Shown here: piece after piece, positions 53,880 through 62,249 of the stretch
Layout of the letters: each line of letters begins with the position of its first letter
How positions within the stretch are numbered: the first letter of the stretch is position 1
Source of the DNA: Saccharophagus degradans 2-40
GTDB lineage: Bacteria > Pseudomonadota > Gammaproteobacteria > Pseudomonadales > Cellvibrionaceae
Reading direction: 5' to 3'
NCBI RefSeq assembly: GCF_000013665.1
Contig: NC_007912.1
Location: 682,001-746,000, forward strand
DNA length: 64,000 nt
The notes under the pieces: model-generated
The model's input: the letters and a program-made list of their open reading frames with translations, nothing else
Told to the model about the DNA's origin: nothing
Databases searched by the model: none
Made by a program: the position numbers and the translations under genes

Positions 53880-53893
53880 TGAATACGTATTCA
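53880..53893. promoter_or_regulatory. Palindromic LacI-type operator upstream of the LacI regulator
   Basis: TGAATACGTATTCA, a perfect palindrome, 226 bp before the regulator start in a 412-bp gap. It suggests autoregulation. Nothing else is recognised between the terminator at 53769 and 54120. Confidence 0.85.
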
Positions 53894-54119
53894 TTGCGTT
53901 GACCTTATGCTTTAGGTGTGGTTTTTGTTGGTGTATGGGGTATATTCAGGCTATTAAAAAAGCTCGCGATGGGCAGGGTAAGAGACTTTGTCTGGCGCCA
54001 ATTATTCGGTAGTATCGCCATAAGTGACTATACTTTGGGTATCTGGCGCAGGAGTGCCGTCGTGAAGCATTGCTCCCGATTAGTGCGTTAACAATAATAC
54101 TTATAACCTGTAATTAACT

Positions 54120-55154
54120 ATGACTACAAAAGGTCGCAAACCTACATCCTTTGATATCGCCTACCGTGCAGGCGTATCGCAATCTACTGTATCGCGCGCA
54201 TTGCGCGATAGCCCCTTGGTTAACTTAGAAACGCGCCAAAAGGTGCAGGCCATTGCCAAAGAGCTGAATTACAAGGTAGATAAAAACGCGCGCAATTTGC
54301 GCTCTCAGCAAACCAATACCATTGCCCTGTTATTGTGTGAAGATCACGGCACAGGCGATTCGCTAATCAACCCGTTTTTCTTATCTATGGTGGCCAGTAT
54401 TGTGCGCGCTAGCGCTAACCGCGGGTATGACGTACTTATCTCGTTCCAGCAATATAGCGACGACTGGAGCGCCGAATACGAAGACGCCAATCGAGCCGAT
54501 GGCATCATCTTTTTAGGCTACGGCGACTACACCACCTATGTGCAAAAGCTCAATCACCTCGATGAAGAAGGGGCGCACTACATTACCTGGGGGCCAGTAC
54601 TGCCTGGGCAGCCTGGGGTGTCTATTGGTTGTGATAATTATAATGGCGCTCGCGAGGCCGTGAAACACCTGCTGGCTATAGGCCATAAGCGCATTGCGTT
54701 TATAGGTGATACATCGGATAGAAGCCCAGAATTTAAACGGCGGTTCGAAGGTTATGTACAGGCACTAAACGACGCCGGTATAGAGTTTGACCCAGAGCTG
54801 CAGCTAGATGCCGAAACCTCAGAAGACTCGGGCTACAAGGCGGGTTTAAAACTGCTGGCAGATAAAACCGATTTCGACGCAATTTTTGGTGCGAGTGACT
54901 TAATTGCTATTGGCGCCATGAAAGCGCTAGAAGAGGTGGGGCTGCTTATCCCCGCCGATAAAGCGGTGATGGGCTTTGATGATATCCCTGTTTCTGCCTA
55001 CACCTACCCACCGTTATCTACTGTGCGGCAAAACACCGGTAAAGCAGGGGAGCTACTAGTGGAGAACCTGTTAGCACTTATCGCTGGCGAATCGGTGGAA
55101 TCGTTCTTAATGCCCGCAGAGCTTACTATTCGCGGGTCTTGCGGTACTAAGTGA
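54120..55154 (+). CDS. LacI-family transcriptional regulator, probable regulator of the starch regulon
   Basis: A 344-residue LacI/GalR-type regulator. The N-terminal helix-turn-helix (TSFDIAYRAGVSQSTVSRAL) and hinge helix (NARNLRSQQTNTIALLL) are intact. The effector domain is the periplasmic-binding-protein type: NPFFLSMVASIV, GIIFLGYGDYT, GHKRIAFIGDTSDRSPEFKR, FGASDLIAIGAMKAL and VMGFDDIPVSAYTYPPLST. The pocket sequences resemble maltose or maltodextrin regulators of marine gammaproteobacteria (MalR-type). A perfect operator palindrome lies upstream of it, and matching palindromes lie upstream of every starch-related transcription unit in the window. Assignment of regulator to operator is inference from proximity and site symmetry. 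Confidence 0.9.
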   Translation: MTTKGRKPTSFDIAYRAGVSQSTVSRALRDSPLVNLETRQKVQAIAKELNYKVDKNARNLRSQQTNTIALLLCEDHGTGDSLINPFFLSMVASIVRASANRGYDVLISFQQYSDDWSAEYEDANRADGIIFLGYGDYTTYVQKLNHLDEEGAHYITWGPVLPGQPGVSIGCDNYNGAREAVKHLLAIGHKRIAFIGDTSDRSPEFKRRFEGYVQALNDAGIEFDPELQLDAETSEDSGYKAGLKLLADKTDFDAIFGASDLIAIGAMKALEEVGLLIPADKAVMGFDDIPVSAYTYPPLSTVRQNTGKAGELLVENLLALIAGESVESFLMPAELTIRGSCGTK

Positions 55155-55254
55155 ATTCAATCTGGAATTACGAGGGGCTAATCGCTAGTTGTGTTACTGG
55201 TGGTTGGCCTTTAGTGATTTTTCCTTCTGCAGGCGCGAAGCCTACTACCAATAT

Positions 55255-56297
55255 TTACCAATGTTGCACGCCCTTTTGCTGGTTGATCGCCATAGGCAAG
55301 TCGTTAGATTGTATCCCGTCGGCACCTAGGTGTGCCTGCCTGTTCCATTCTGTGCGGGTGTTGGCGGTATAGGTGATTACCTGAATACCGTTTTTTTGCA
55401 GCTCGGCAAGCCAGAGCTGAGTGCCAACTGGGGTAAGCTGCTCTATTTGGTTGGTGGCTGGTTTATCTAGGGTGATAAAGCTTGCATCGGTAAGGTAAGC
55501 GGTAAAGCTAAACTGCTCTAAATTGGCATAGCTAGGCTGGCGAAAAAATAGGCCTATTTCCGCCCACTGCAAGCCAAAGCCGGCTTGTTTGGCTAATGCT
55601 GCATAGGGTAAGCCGGTGGCATCGGTAAGGTGTTGAGGGGCAAGCAATTGAGCGGCAGTAAGCGATAGGTTGCGCGCTATAGTGCGGTTAAGGGTTGCTA
55701 CCTGAGCCAGTATAGTGGGGGAGTTGCTCTCAATAATAACCTGTGCGCTTGTACCGGTTTTGGCTATGGCTTCAAGTGCGGTGTGCACCAGCACTCTATC
55801 GCCAATGTCGTAGGGGTCGCACAGCGGGCTGGGGGCGTTAAGCTGAATATTTAGTAAGCCGCTAATATCTTCGCTACTGGTTGCATAGTGCTTGGCAACT
55901 CGCAACACCTGCTTCAATGTGGGTACATGGTGCAGGCGCTGCTTTAATTGGGTAAAGGTAAGTGAATTTACGCAGGTGTAATCGTGTAAAAAATCGCGGG
56001 CTAACAGCACCGCAACGCCATCTGCGGTTACGGCAACGTCGATATCTACACTAAGTAGGCACCCTTGCGAAAAGCTTTGCGTACCGCAGCGGTGGTGTTT
56101 TCTATAGGGCGAGCTGCGTCTTCACCTAGGTTTATACCGTAGCCTTTGTGGCCAATGGCAAAGGGGCGCGGGGCCTGTTGGATTAGGTCGGCAACGGTCC
56201 AGTTAAAGTCGGGCTTTTGCGCAAAGCTTAGCTGCCCCCAACATGCGAATGCGCACATAAGTGTGAGTAAGCTATTTTTTAACGTGCAGTTGCCCAT
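55255..56297 (-). pseudogene. Frameshifted glycerophosphodiester phosphodiesterase (GDPD) family gene
   Basis: Two minus-strand frames together encode one exported GDPD-like protein. The first (from 56297) has a signal peptide (CAFACWGQLSFAQ), PFAIGHKGYGINLGEDAARP and ENTTAAVRKAFRKGA, then ends in a TAG at 56046. The second picks up one frame over without loss of sequence, with SVDIDVAVTADGVAVLLARD, then domain sequence to QKGVQHW and TAA at 55255. The join lies near 56050-56060 and needs one extra base. The Glu-x-Asp metal pair of the family reads Asp-x-Asp here, and the usual active-site His-Asp is degraded. A lost single base or a sequencing error explains it. It is convergent with the LacI gene. 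Confidence 0.82.
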
Positions 56298-56487
56298 TTG
56301 TTTAACTACTACCCTATTTGGTTTGCGCTTAATACTAATAGAAATCTTTTAGTTTGTCTTTTTATTGCCTATTTGGCACTGCAATTATTAATTATGCCTG
56401 CTTGTTTACGTTGGCTGTTGTGTTTGAATTTTTACTGGGTATGCTCTTGGCTTTGCCGCCAAATTTAACCCTAAAGGATTGAAACCA

Positions 56488-57060
56488 ATGAAGAATATAT
56501 TGCCAATTGCCTTGCTGCTAGCGCTTAGTGCCTGTGCTAACTTCCCTGCAAATAACACGCAAACGATGGTGCCGGCAGAACCTTTGGCCAATGGCTGTAT
56601 AGGTTCTACCGAATTGCCCGCTAAATACAAAGGTAAATTTATGGCGGTTGAAGATGCAGCGCTGCTGGCTGAATCTCTGGGCGAGCCAAGTAAAGGTAAG
56701 TTGTGCCAAGGGCAAGTGTACGAGTTAAAGCAGGGCGAAAGCGTCGTTATTTACCGCGCGTGGAACAGCACCAACCCTGGTAGCGAAAAGGGCAAGTGGT
56801 GGGCTGCCTCAAAGCCAAAAGGTAAAACAGCGGGTTACCGAGAAGACTACGAAATATGCTACCAGTGGTCGCCACTCGATAAGCTAACAAGCTGCACATT
56901 AAAAGCGGGTACCAAGGTGGTAATAGGTAATGGCCAAAGTGCGGAGTGCTCGCAGTACCTTACTTACCTTGTGTCGGCGGCGCAGCAAATTTATATAGAA
57001 AATGCTGCCGCCAGTGTGGAAGACTGCAAAACCTATGATGCGGTGTTTAGTTGGAAGTAG
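56488..57060 (+). CDS. Small lipoprotein of unknown function
   Basis: A 190-residue exported lipoprotein. The ATG at 56488 has AAAGGA upstream; a TTG three codons earlier is ignored. The lipobox is LLLALSACAN. The mature part has at least six further cysteines (NGCIGS, KLCQGQ, EICYQW, TSCTL, ECSQYL, EDCKTY), suggesting disulfides. A central segment reads YRAWNSTNPGSEKGKWWAASKPKG. I do not recognise a family. It is monocistronic. Confidence 0.7.
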   Translation: MKNILPIALLLALSACANFPANNTQTMVPAEPLANGCIGSTELPAKYKGKFMAVEDAALLAESLGEPSKGKLCQGQVYELKQGESVVIYRAWNSTNPGSEKGKWWAASKPKGKTAGYREDYEICYQWSPLDKLTSCTLKAGTKVVIGNGQSAECSQYLTYLVSAAQQIYIENAAASVEDCKTYDAVFSWK

Positions 57061-57086
57061 GTTTAGGTGAATGGACTAATTAACAT

Positions 57087-57132
57087 CTAGTGCACTGCAT
57101 GCGGCCCTTGTGGGCCGCATGCAGTGTACTAG
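57087..57132. terminator. Long bidirectional hairpin between convergent genes
   Basis: A 21-bp stem with a TTGT loop and one mismatched or wobble pair: CTAGTGCACTGCATGCGGCCC against its partner ending CTAG at 57132. The downstream arm contains the stop codon of the giant gene at 57129. There is no T run, so it is a very stable hairpin rather than a textbook terminator. Confidence 0.7.
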
Positions 57133-60100
57133 CCAATTTCTTTTAGCAGTTTTTTAACCAATGCATCCGCCGATTTTAGTGGGTCGTGGAAACTAAAGGC
57201 TAAATCTACGTTAAGGTTATTTTTCATCAGTACAAGCTGCAAAGCCATACTTACGTTACCACCTTTTACAACGTTGAGCGATCCTTCAAAATAAATACGC
57301 TTTATATCTAACACGCCACCTAAGCCATATTCCACTATAAAGCTACTGGCTTCGGCTAGCCCGCCCACGCTTTGCTTAATACCCTCTAAAATCAGCTTCG
57401 CACTTTGCAAACCACCTGTGGCCATACCCAAGGCAGAAAACAGCGCAGCTATACGCGGGTCTGCATCAATGGGGAAGTCTTTAATTGCAGCTTGTAAACT
57501 TATTAGGGATTGCTTGGCTACCTCCAACGCGGCGTTAGCGGTTTCTTTAGCGGTAAATAAGCCCAGAATGCGAGGATCGGAATCCACAGGCACCAGTTTA
57601 ATAGTAGCTTGCAGCCCCTTTAATGTTTGCTTGGCAGCTTCTAAAGCTATATTGGCGGTTTCTTTAGCGGTAAATAGTGCTGCTATTCTTGGGTCGGCAT
57701 CTACGGGGAAGGTATCTGCAGCTGCCTGAATACCGCGCACGCTTTGTTTGGCTATTTCGAGAGCGGCGTTAGCTGTTGCTTTAGCGGTTTCTAAGCTGCC
57801 TATCGCGGTATAGAGTGCGGTAATTTCTGCACCCTTTGCAGCAGAGTACGCGCTAAACTCAGCCCAGCGGTAGCTCTTTTGGTACCACTTAGACTTGTTG
57901 TACCAGCGTTTTTTATCGCTAATATTTTTCTTTAGGCTCGATATTTTTTTGTTATTGGTGTTTATTTTACGTTGTAAGCTGCTCACCTCGTTTTGCGCAT
58001 TGGTGAGCGTCTTTTTAGCACTGTTTAGGTCGCGTGTTGTTTTAACGCGTTCGGCATTGATGGTTTTGCGCATTTTGTTAATGTCTGTTTGCAGCGCATT
58101 GACTTTACTTTGCGCGTTCGCTACGGCGCTTTCAGCATCTTTTATACGTTTGGTATCGCGCGCGCGCTCTTGCTCTATCGTTTTTCGGGTAGCGTTTATG
58201 AGGCTTTGAAGGCGGTTTACTTCTTTTTGCGCGCTGTTAACTGCATCTTCTGCATTTTTTACATTCCTCGCATCGCGAGCACGTTCTTTTTTTATTTTGG
58301 CCCGTTGCTCGTCAATTTCTTGGTTGAGTTTGTTTACTTCGCGCTGCGCTTTGTCAACTTCGTTTTGCGCCGAGCTTAGCGATTCGGTGGCATCGTTGGC
58401 GGCGTTTTGAATACCCTTAAGTGCCTGCTCGCGCAGGTAGGTGATGAGTTCGTTGTGCATTTCTACCATTAAATAGAAATCGCCACCTTCTTTTATATTG
58501 CCGCCGCTTGCTGCTATTTTTGCACTAAACAGATCAAAAATTTGGCCTTCTACTTCAAAGCGGAAACCACTATCGCTTACCGATACCAGCGCCAAAGCGT
58601 TTATGCCCAATAAATCGATAAGCCCTTCAATTTGAATATGTGGGTTGCCGCCTACACGCAGATCTATGTCGAGTAGCGGCCCAGGCGAGGTTTCTACGCC
58701 GGTAATTTTAAAAATATCTTCAATTACAATTGGGTCGCACGTGCCTTTAATTGCAAAACCCTGTTTGTAATCTAATAGGAACATACATTGCGCATCAAAA
58801 TTAGCGACAGAAATTTTGCCTTCAAATTTAAATCCAGCTTCGTAAACAAGTTCTCCAATGGTTGTTAACTGCGGTACAGCATAAACGGCTACGTCTTCCA
58901 TGCCTGCGCTTAGTACTGAGTTACGTATTGCGGCGGGTATCGCGTTGTAAACTTTGTCTTCGCAAAATGTTTGTACTACATCCTTTAAAAATATTTGGTT
59001 AAACGATGCCGCTATCATGCTTTTTGTGGGGGTGGCTGTATCAAATTTTATTGCGGCAGAGCCCGTGAATGAGCCAATTGCAATACTGCCCGCCAAGCCC
59101 ACAATCGGTGCTGCAACAGCCGGCGGTGGCACTATGCCTACACCAACTTCAATGGCTACATTTTGCAGGGCAAGGCCTTTTATACCAAAAGGTTGATCCC
59201 AGTTGCCCAGCATGGTGGCAGCAAAGGCGGCGCTGCGTTCGGTGGGGCGAATAGACATAGTGCCTATAAAACGTAAATCACTTTGATCTATTTTGGCCAG
59301 TACCGAGCCGCTTATACCAAGCTGAAAGTTACTAGGCGCGGGACGCAAAAAGAATTCCATATCGCCAAGGGCAACATTGTCGTCAATTTTAAAACTGCCT
59401 TCCATTGCTGCGGCCAAGCGAACAGTATCGATACTGGTACCGATTGTAGTGCTAACGGTAAGTGATTTAACCGACATTAAATCATCTACACCTAGGCCTG
59501 TCATATCGAGTGTTGCAAAAAAGTTTAGGCCTTTTACTAATTTAAGGCTTTGCGGCACCGTTACTATGGTTATTGGGGGGAGGTCATCCTGCGCAGAACT
59601 AATGATTAAGCCGGTATCTCTGAAGGTTAAATCATCCATAACCGCGAGGGCATTATCTATACTCGAAAACTTCCATTGAGCGGGCGGTGCAAAGGCCACC
59701 ATAAAGGCCCATTTTTTTTGTCGCGTTTGGGTTATAAGTAGTTCGGTATCCCCCAGTGGTGATTGGCTGGAAAGCGACATAGACTTTTTGTTTGGCGATA
59801 CGGTAAGTTTAATGTTTTCCAGTGCTAAATTGCTTACGCTAGGTGGTAAATTAATCTCCATTAAACTATCTGGCCCGCACATGTCTTGTATTACGGGTGA
59901 TAAATTTAGCTTGGGTATTTCTGTGCCTAAGTGTAATTCACCTGGGTAGCTATAATTTAAATCGAAAGATACTGGGCCAAGTGATGCGTTACCTACTACT
60001 GTGCCGCTTGTTTTGTAGGTGTTATTGGCAGCTTGTTTGCGCTGCGCAGTAAATTGAATGTCTTCTACTAAAAATCCTGTTGCGCCCAGTGGAATTTCCC

Positions 60101-62156
60101 AATCTTCCGTGGTGGAAGCGTTTAGAGAAAATTCTTTGGTTGCGGGTGTTACTGTCATTGATACAGTGTCGAATACCACATTGGGAATTTCTGCAGGGAA
60201 GCCTATCTCGGGTAGTAGCTCATCAATAATGCGCGATAAATTAACGTTAGTTGCGCTAACTGTGAGGGTAAGGGCATTGGTGAGCTCTACACTAACGGCA
60301 ACGTTTGTACCGAATAACGATGCGCTTCCTAATAATTTACCATTGAAATTTCCATCTGTTTTCTCTGCCGATAAAGTCAGTGCGCTTATAGTGAGTTTGG
60401 TAACGTCTAAATCGAGATTCCATTGCGAGTTACTACCGGTTTGTGATTGAAAACTATAATTGCCCTTTGCCGGTTCGAGCGCAAGCTGAGTGTTTGCAAG
60501 TATGATATCTGGTAGCGTTACGGGCAGCGCGAGTTCGGTAAATAATTGCGAGATAAGTTTACCTAAGTGTAGCTCTGCAATATTCGCGCTAAACACCCAG
60601 TTGCTTTCACTATTTTCTTTTTGCGCTTCTAGAATGGCTTCGCTTTCGGCGAGTGTTAGTGTGGCATTTATACCGCCGCTAAAACCGTTGTTGCGGTCTA
60701 TACGCAATGCAATATCGCGCGCGGTAAACCCGTCTGCTATTTGCCACGGGCCGTTCACATCTATGTTTAAACCAAAAATGTTAGACCGGTAGTTGTAATC
60801 TATACGCAGGTCGTCGAAAGTAAATGCATCTAGCCCATTGCTGCTACCAATTAAGTTGGAAATAAGTGAACCAATGGGTAGGGGCTGCTTAGCGCGTAAG
60901 AATAGCTGCCCCTCTGGGTAGGTGCCGCCACACGTTAGCGAATAAGGAGTATTACTCTCACTGGCAAACGTCGCGTCGCATAGTAATTGTGCGCTTACAT
61001 TGCGCGATGCGGAAAACGGCTCGAGGATGGTGATATAAAAAGCTAAGCCTTCTAGGGTTAGGTTAATAGGCGCAGGTATGGCTGTCCATTGGTTTTCGTT
61101 TAATTGGGCGGCAAAACTTATTTTGGTCAAGGTTCTGCGCGATTTAGAAAACTCTAGTTCTAGCTCGATAGTATCTTCGTTTGCTAACGCAGGTCCATCG
61201 CTGGGCAGGCCTAGTGTTGCTTCGCCACCTAATAGCGATTCCACGGAGCCCTTATAGGTCCCTTTTGCCCAAATTAAATCGCTATGAATTGGGTAAACTA
61301 GGTCGGTATGAATAATAATGTTTTGGCCGAAAACAAAATCGCCCGATACACTTATGCTGGTATCCGACGGTGTAAAATAGGGGGTAGATAAAAGCGTGAC
61401 AGCCGCGTTAGTAAATTGCAGTTGATTGTTGCCAAAGCTTGTATCGCTAGGTGGTAATTGAACGCTTACCTGTGGGTAGTTGGACTTATATTGAATTTTT
61501 GCGCAAGCAAAACGCAAGTTGCTCGTGCTCAAAAATGTTTGTATGTCGTTTAGCCACGGCAATTGTTCCAGTGCGCGGTTTGCATCAGTTTGATGTATCT
61601 CACCCCAAATAAATAATCCACTTGTGGTTATGTTGGTTTTGCTATCGCCCGTTGATAAGGCAATGTCATTTACATTAAACCCAAGGCTATCAAAAAATGC
61701 TGCGTAATCGGTTGTGTTGCTGTTTGCGCTTGTGGTTGGCGCCTTGGTTGCATGGAGGTTAGCCCAATTTTTAAAACCTTCAGAATCTAGTAATTGGCTG
61801 CGCACCATTTTGGGGTCTATATTCTCACCCCACACAAGTAACCATAACGACTTTTCAAAGCTAAGGTGACGCATACGAAATAGGCGATCTGCGCTGCTTT
61901 CTTCTTCTGTGCCCGGTAATTTCGGTAGGCAATCGCCTAAATTCCAGTTGCTGTTTGGTTGCGGGCTGGCGGCAATAATTATTTGTGATGCATCACTATT
62001 GGCAGAGGTAAATACTAGGTCGCATTTTACCCCCAATATGGTTAGCGATTTGGGGGCCGAAGTTGTTGTTGGCAGTGTAGATGTGTCGAAGTATTTACTT
62101 AATTCTTCTACGCAAGCTTGCGAAAGGTTGGCGGTTGCTAGTGTTAATTCGCTCAT
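57129..62156 (-). CDS. Giant beta-repeat and coiled-coil protein of unknown function
   Basis: A 1675-residue protein that I do not recognise. AAGGAA lies eight bases before the ATG. There is no signal peptide or membrane helix. Residues to about 1230 are beta-strand-like and built from degenerate units of about 125 residues; each contains a short helix (LSRIIDELLPEIGFPAEIP, LGKLISQLFTELALPVTLP) then strands (NVVFDTVSMTVTPATKEFSL, DIILANTQLALEPAKGNYSF). Residues about 1240-1420 form a long Lys/Arg/Glu/Gln-rich coiled coil with repeats of about 38 residues. Residues about 1432-1580 hold tandem 39-residue repeats around DADPRIAALFTAKETAN, whose DPR codons are exactly 117 bases apart. A final beta segment ends in DPLKSADALVKKLL. 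The partner gene upstream is 93 bp away in the same direction. Confidence 0.8.
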   Translation of the reverse strand: MSELTLATANLSQACVEELSKYFDTSTLPTTTSAPKSLTILGVKCDLVFTSANSDASQIIIAASPQPNSNWNLGDCLPKLPGTEEESSADRLFRMRHLSFEKSLWLLVWGENIDPKMVRSQLLDSEGFKNWANLHATKAPTTSANSNTTDYAAFFDSLGFNVNDIALSTGDSKTNITTSGLFIWGEIHQTDANRALEQLPWLNDIQTFLSTSNLRFACAKIQYKSNYPQVSVQLPPSDTSFGNNQLQFTNAAVTLLSTPYFTPSDTSISVSGDFVFGQNIIIHTDLVYPIHSDLIWAKGTYKGSVESLLGGEATLGLPSDGPALANEDTIELELEFSKSRRTLTKISFAAQLNENQWTAIPAPINLTLEGLAFYITILEPFSASRNVSAQLLCDATFASESNTPYSLTCGGTYPEGQLFLRAKQPLPIGSLISNLIGSSNGLDAFTFDDLRIDYNYRSNIFGLNIDVNGPWQIADGFTARDIALRIDRNNGFSGGINATLTLAESEAILEAQKENSESNWVFSANIAELHLGKLISQLFTELALPVTLPDIILANTQLALEPAKGNYSFQSQTGSNSQWNLDLDVTKLTISALTLSAEKTDGNFNGKLLGSASLFGTNVAVSVELTNALTLTVSATNVNLSRIIDELLPEIGFPAEIPNVVFDTVSMTVTPATKEFSLNASTTEDWEIPLGATGFLVEDIQFTAQRKQAANNTYKTSGTVVGNASLGPVSFDLNYSYPGELHLGTEIPKLNLSPVIQDMCGPDSLMEINLPPSVSNLALENIKLTVSPNKKSMSLSSQSPLGDTELLITQTRQKKWAFMVAFAPPAQWKFSSIDNALAVMDDLTFRDTGLIISSAQDDLPPITIVTVPQSLKLVKGLNFFATLDMTGLGVDDLMSVKSLTVSTTIGTSIDTVRLAAAMEGSFKIDDNVALGDMEFFLRPAPSNFQLGISGSVLAKIDQSDLRFIGTMSIRPTERSAAFAATMLGNWDQPFGIKGLALQNVAIEVGVGIVPPPAVAAPIVGLAGSIAIGSFTGSAAIKFDTATPTKSMIAASFNQIFLKDVVQTFCEDKVYNAIPAAIRNSVLSAGMEDVAVYAVPQLTTIGELVYEAGFKFEGKISVANFDAQCMFLLDYKQGFAIKGTCDPIVIEDIFKITGVETSPGPLLDIDLRVGGNPHIQIEGLIDLLGINALALVSVSDSGFRFEVEGQIFDLFSAKIAASGGNIKEGGDFYLMVEMHNELITYLREQALKGIQNAANDATESLSSAQNEVDKAQREVNKLNQEIDEQRAKIKKERARDARNVKNAEDAVNSAQKEVNRLQSLINATRKTIEQERARDTKRIKDAESAVANAQSKVNALQTDINKMRKTINAERVKTTRDLNSAKKTLTNAQNEVSSLQRKINTNNKKISSLKKNISDKKRWYNKSKWYQKSYRWAEFSAYSAAKGAEITALYTAIGSLETAKATANAALEIAKQSVRGIQAAADTFPVDADPRIAALFTAKETANIALEAAKQTLKGLQATIKLVPVDSDPRILGLFTAKETANAALEVAKQSLISLQAAIKDFPIDADPRIAALFSALGMATGGLQSAKLILEGIKQSVGGLAEASSFIVEYGLGGVLDIKRIYFEGSLNVVKGGNVSMALQLVLMKNNLNVDLAFSFHDPLKSADALVKKLLKEIG

Positions 62157-62249
62157 GGCGTGTTCCTTTTCTTGGCTCCATCAAGTCCGTAAGGTGTAAG
62201 ATGGCGATGTAATTTGGTCGTGGGTGGCCGGGTTGTTTAACACTAGGTT

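Noticed and set aside
56046-56060. Possibility of programmed frameshifting in the GDPD gene
   Set aside because: There is no slippery heptamer or strong downstream structure at the join, and the active-site residues are already degraded.
57420-58440. Periodic DNA repeat considered as a non-coding repeat array
   Set aside because: The 117-base period and the coiled-coil period keep the reading frame of the giant gene, so they are protein repeats.
60058-60450. A 130-codon plus-strand frame and several neighbours within 57400-61000
   Set aside because: All are antisense to the giant gene, whose own frame is continuous and has clear repeats and a ribosome-binding site.
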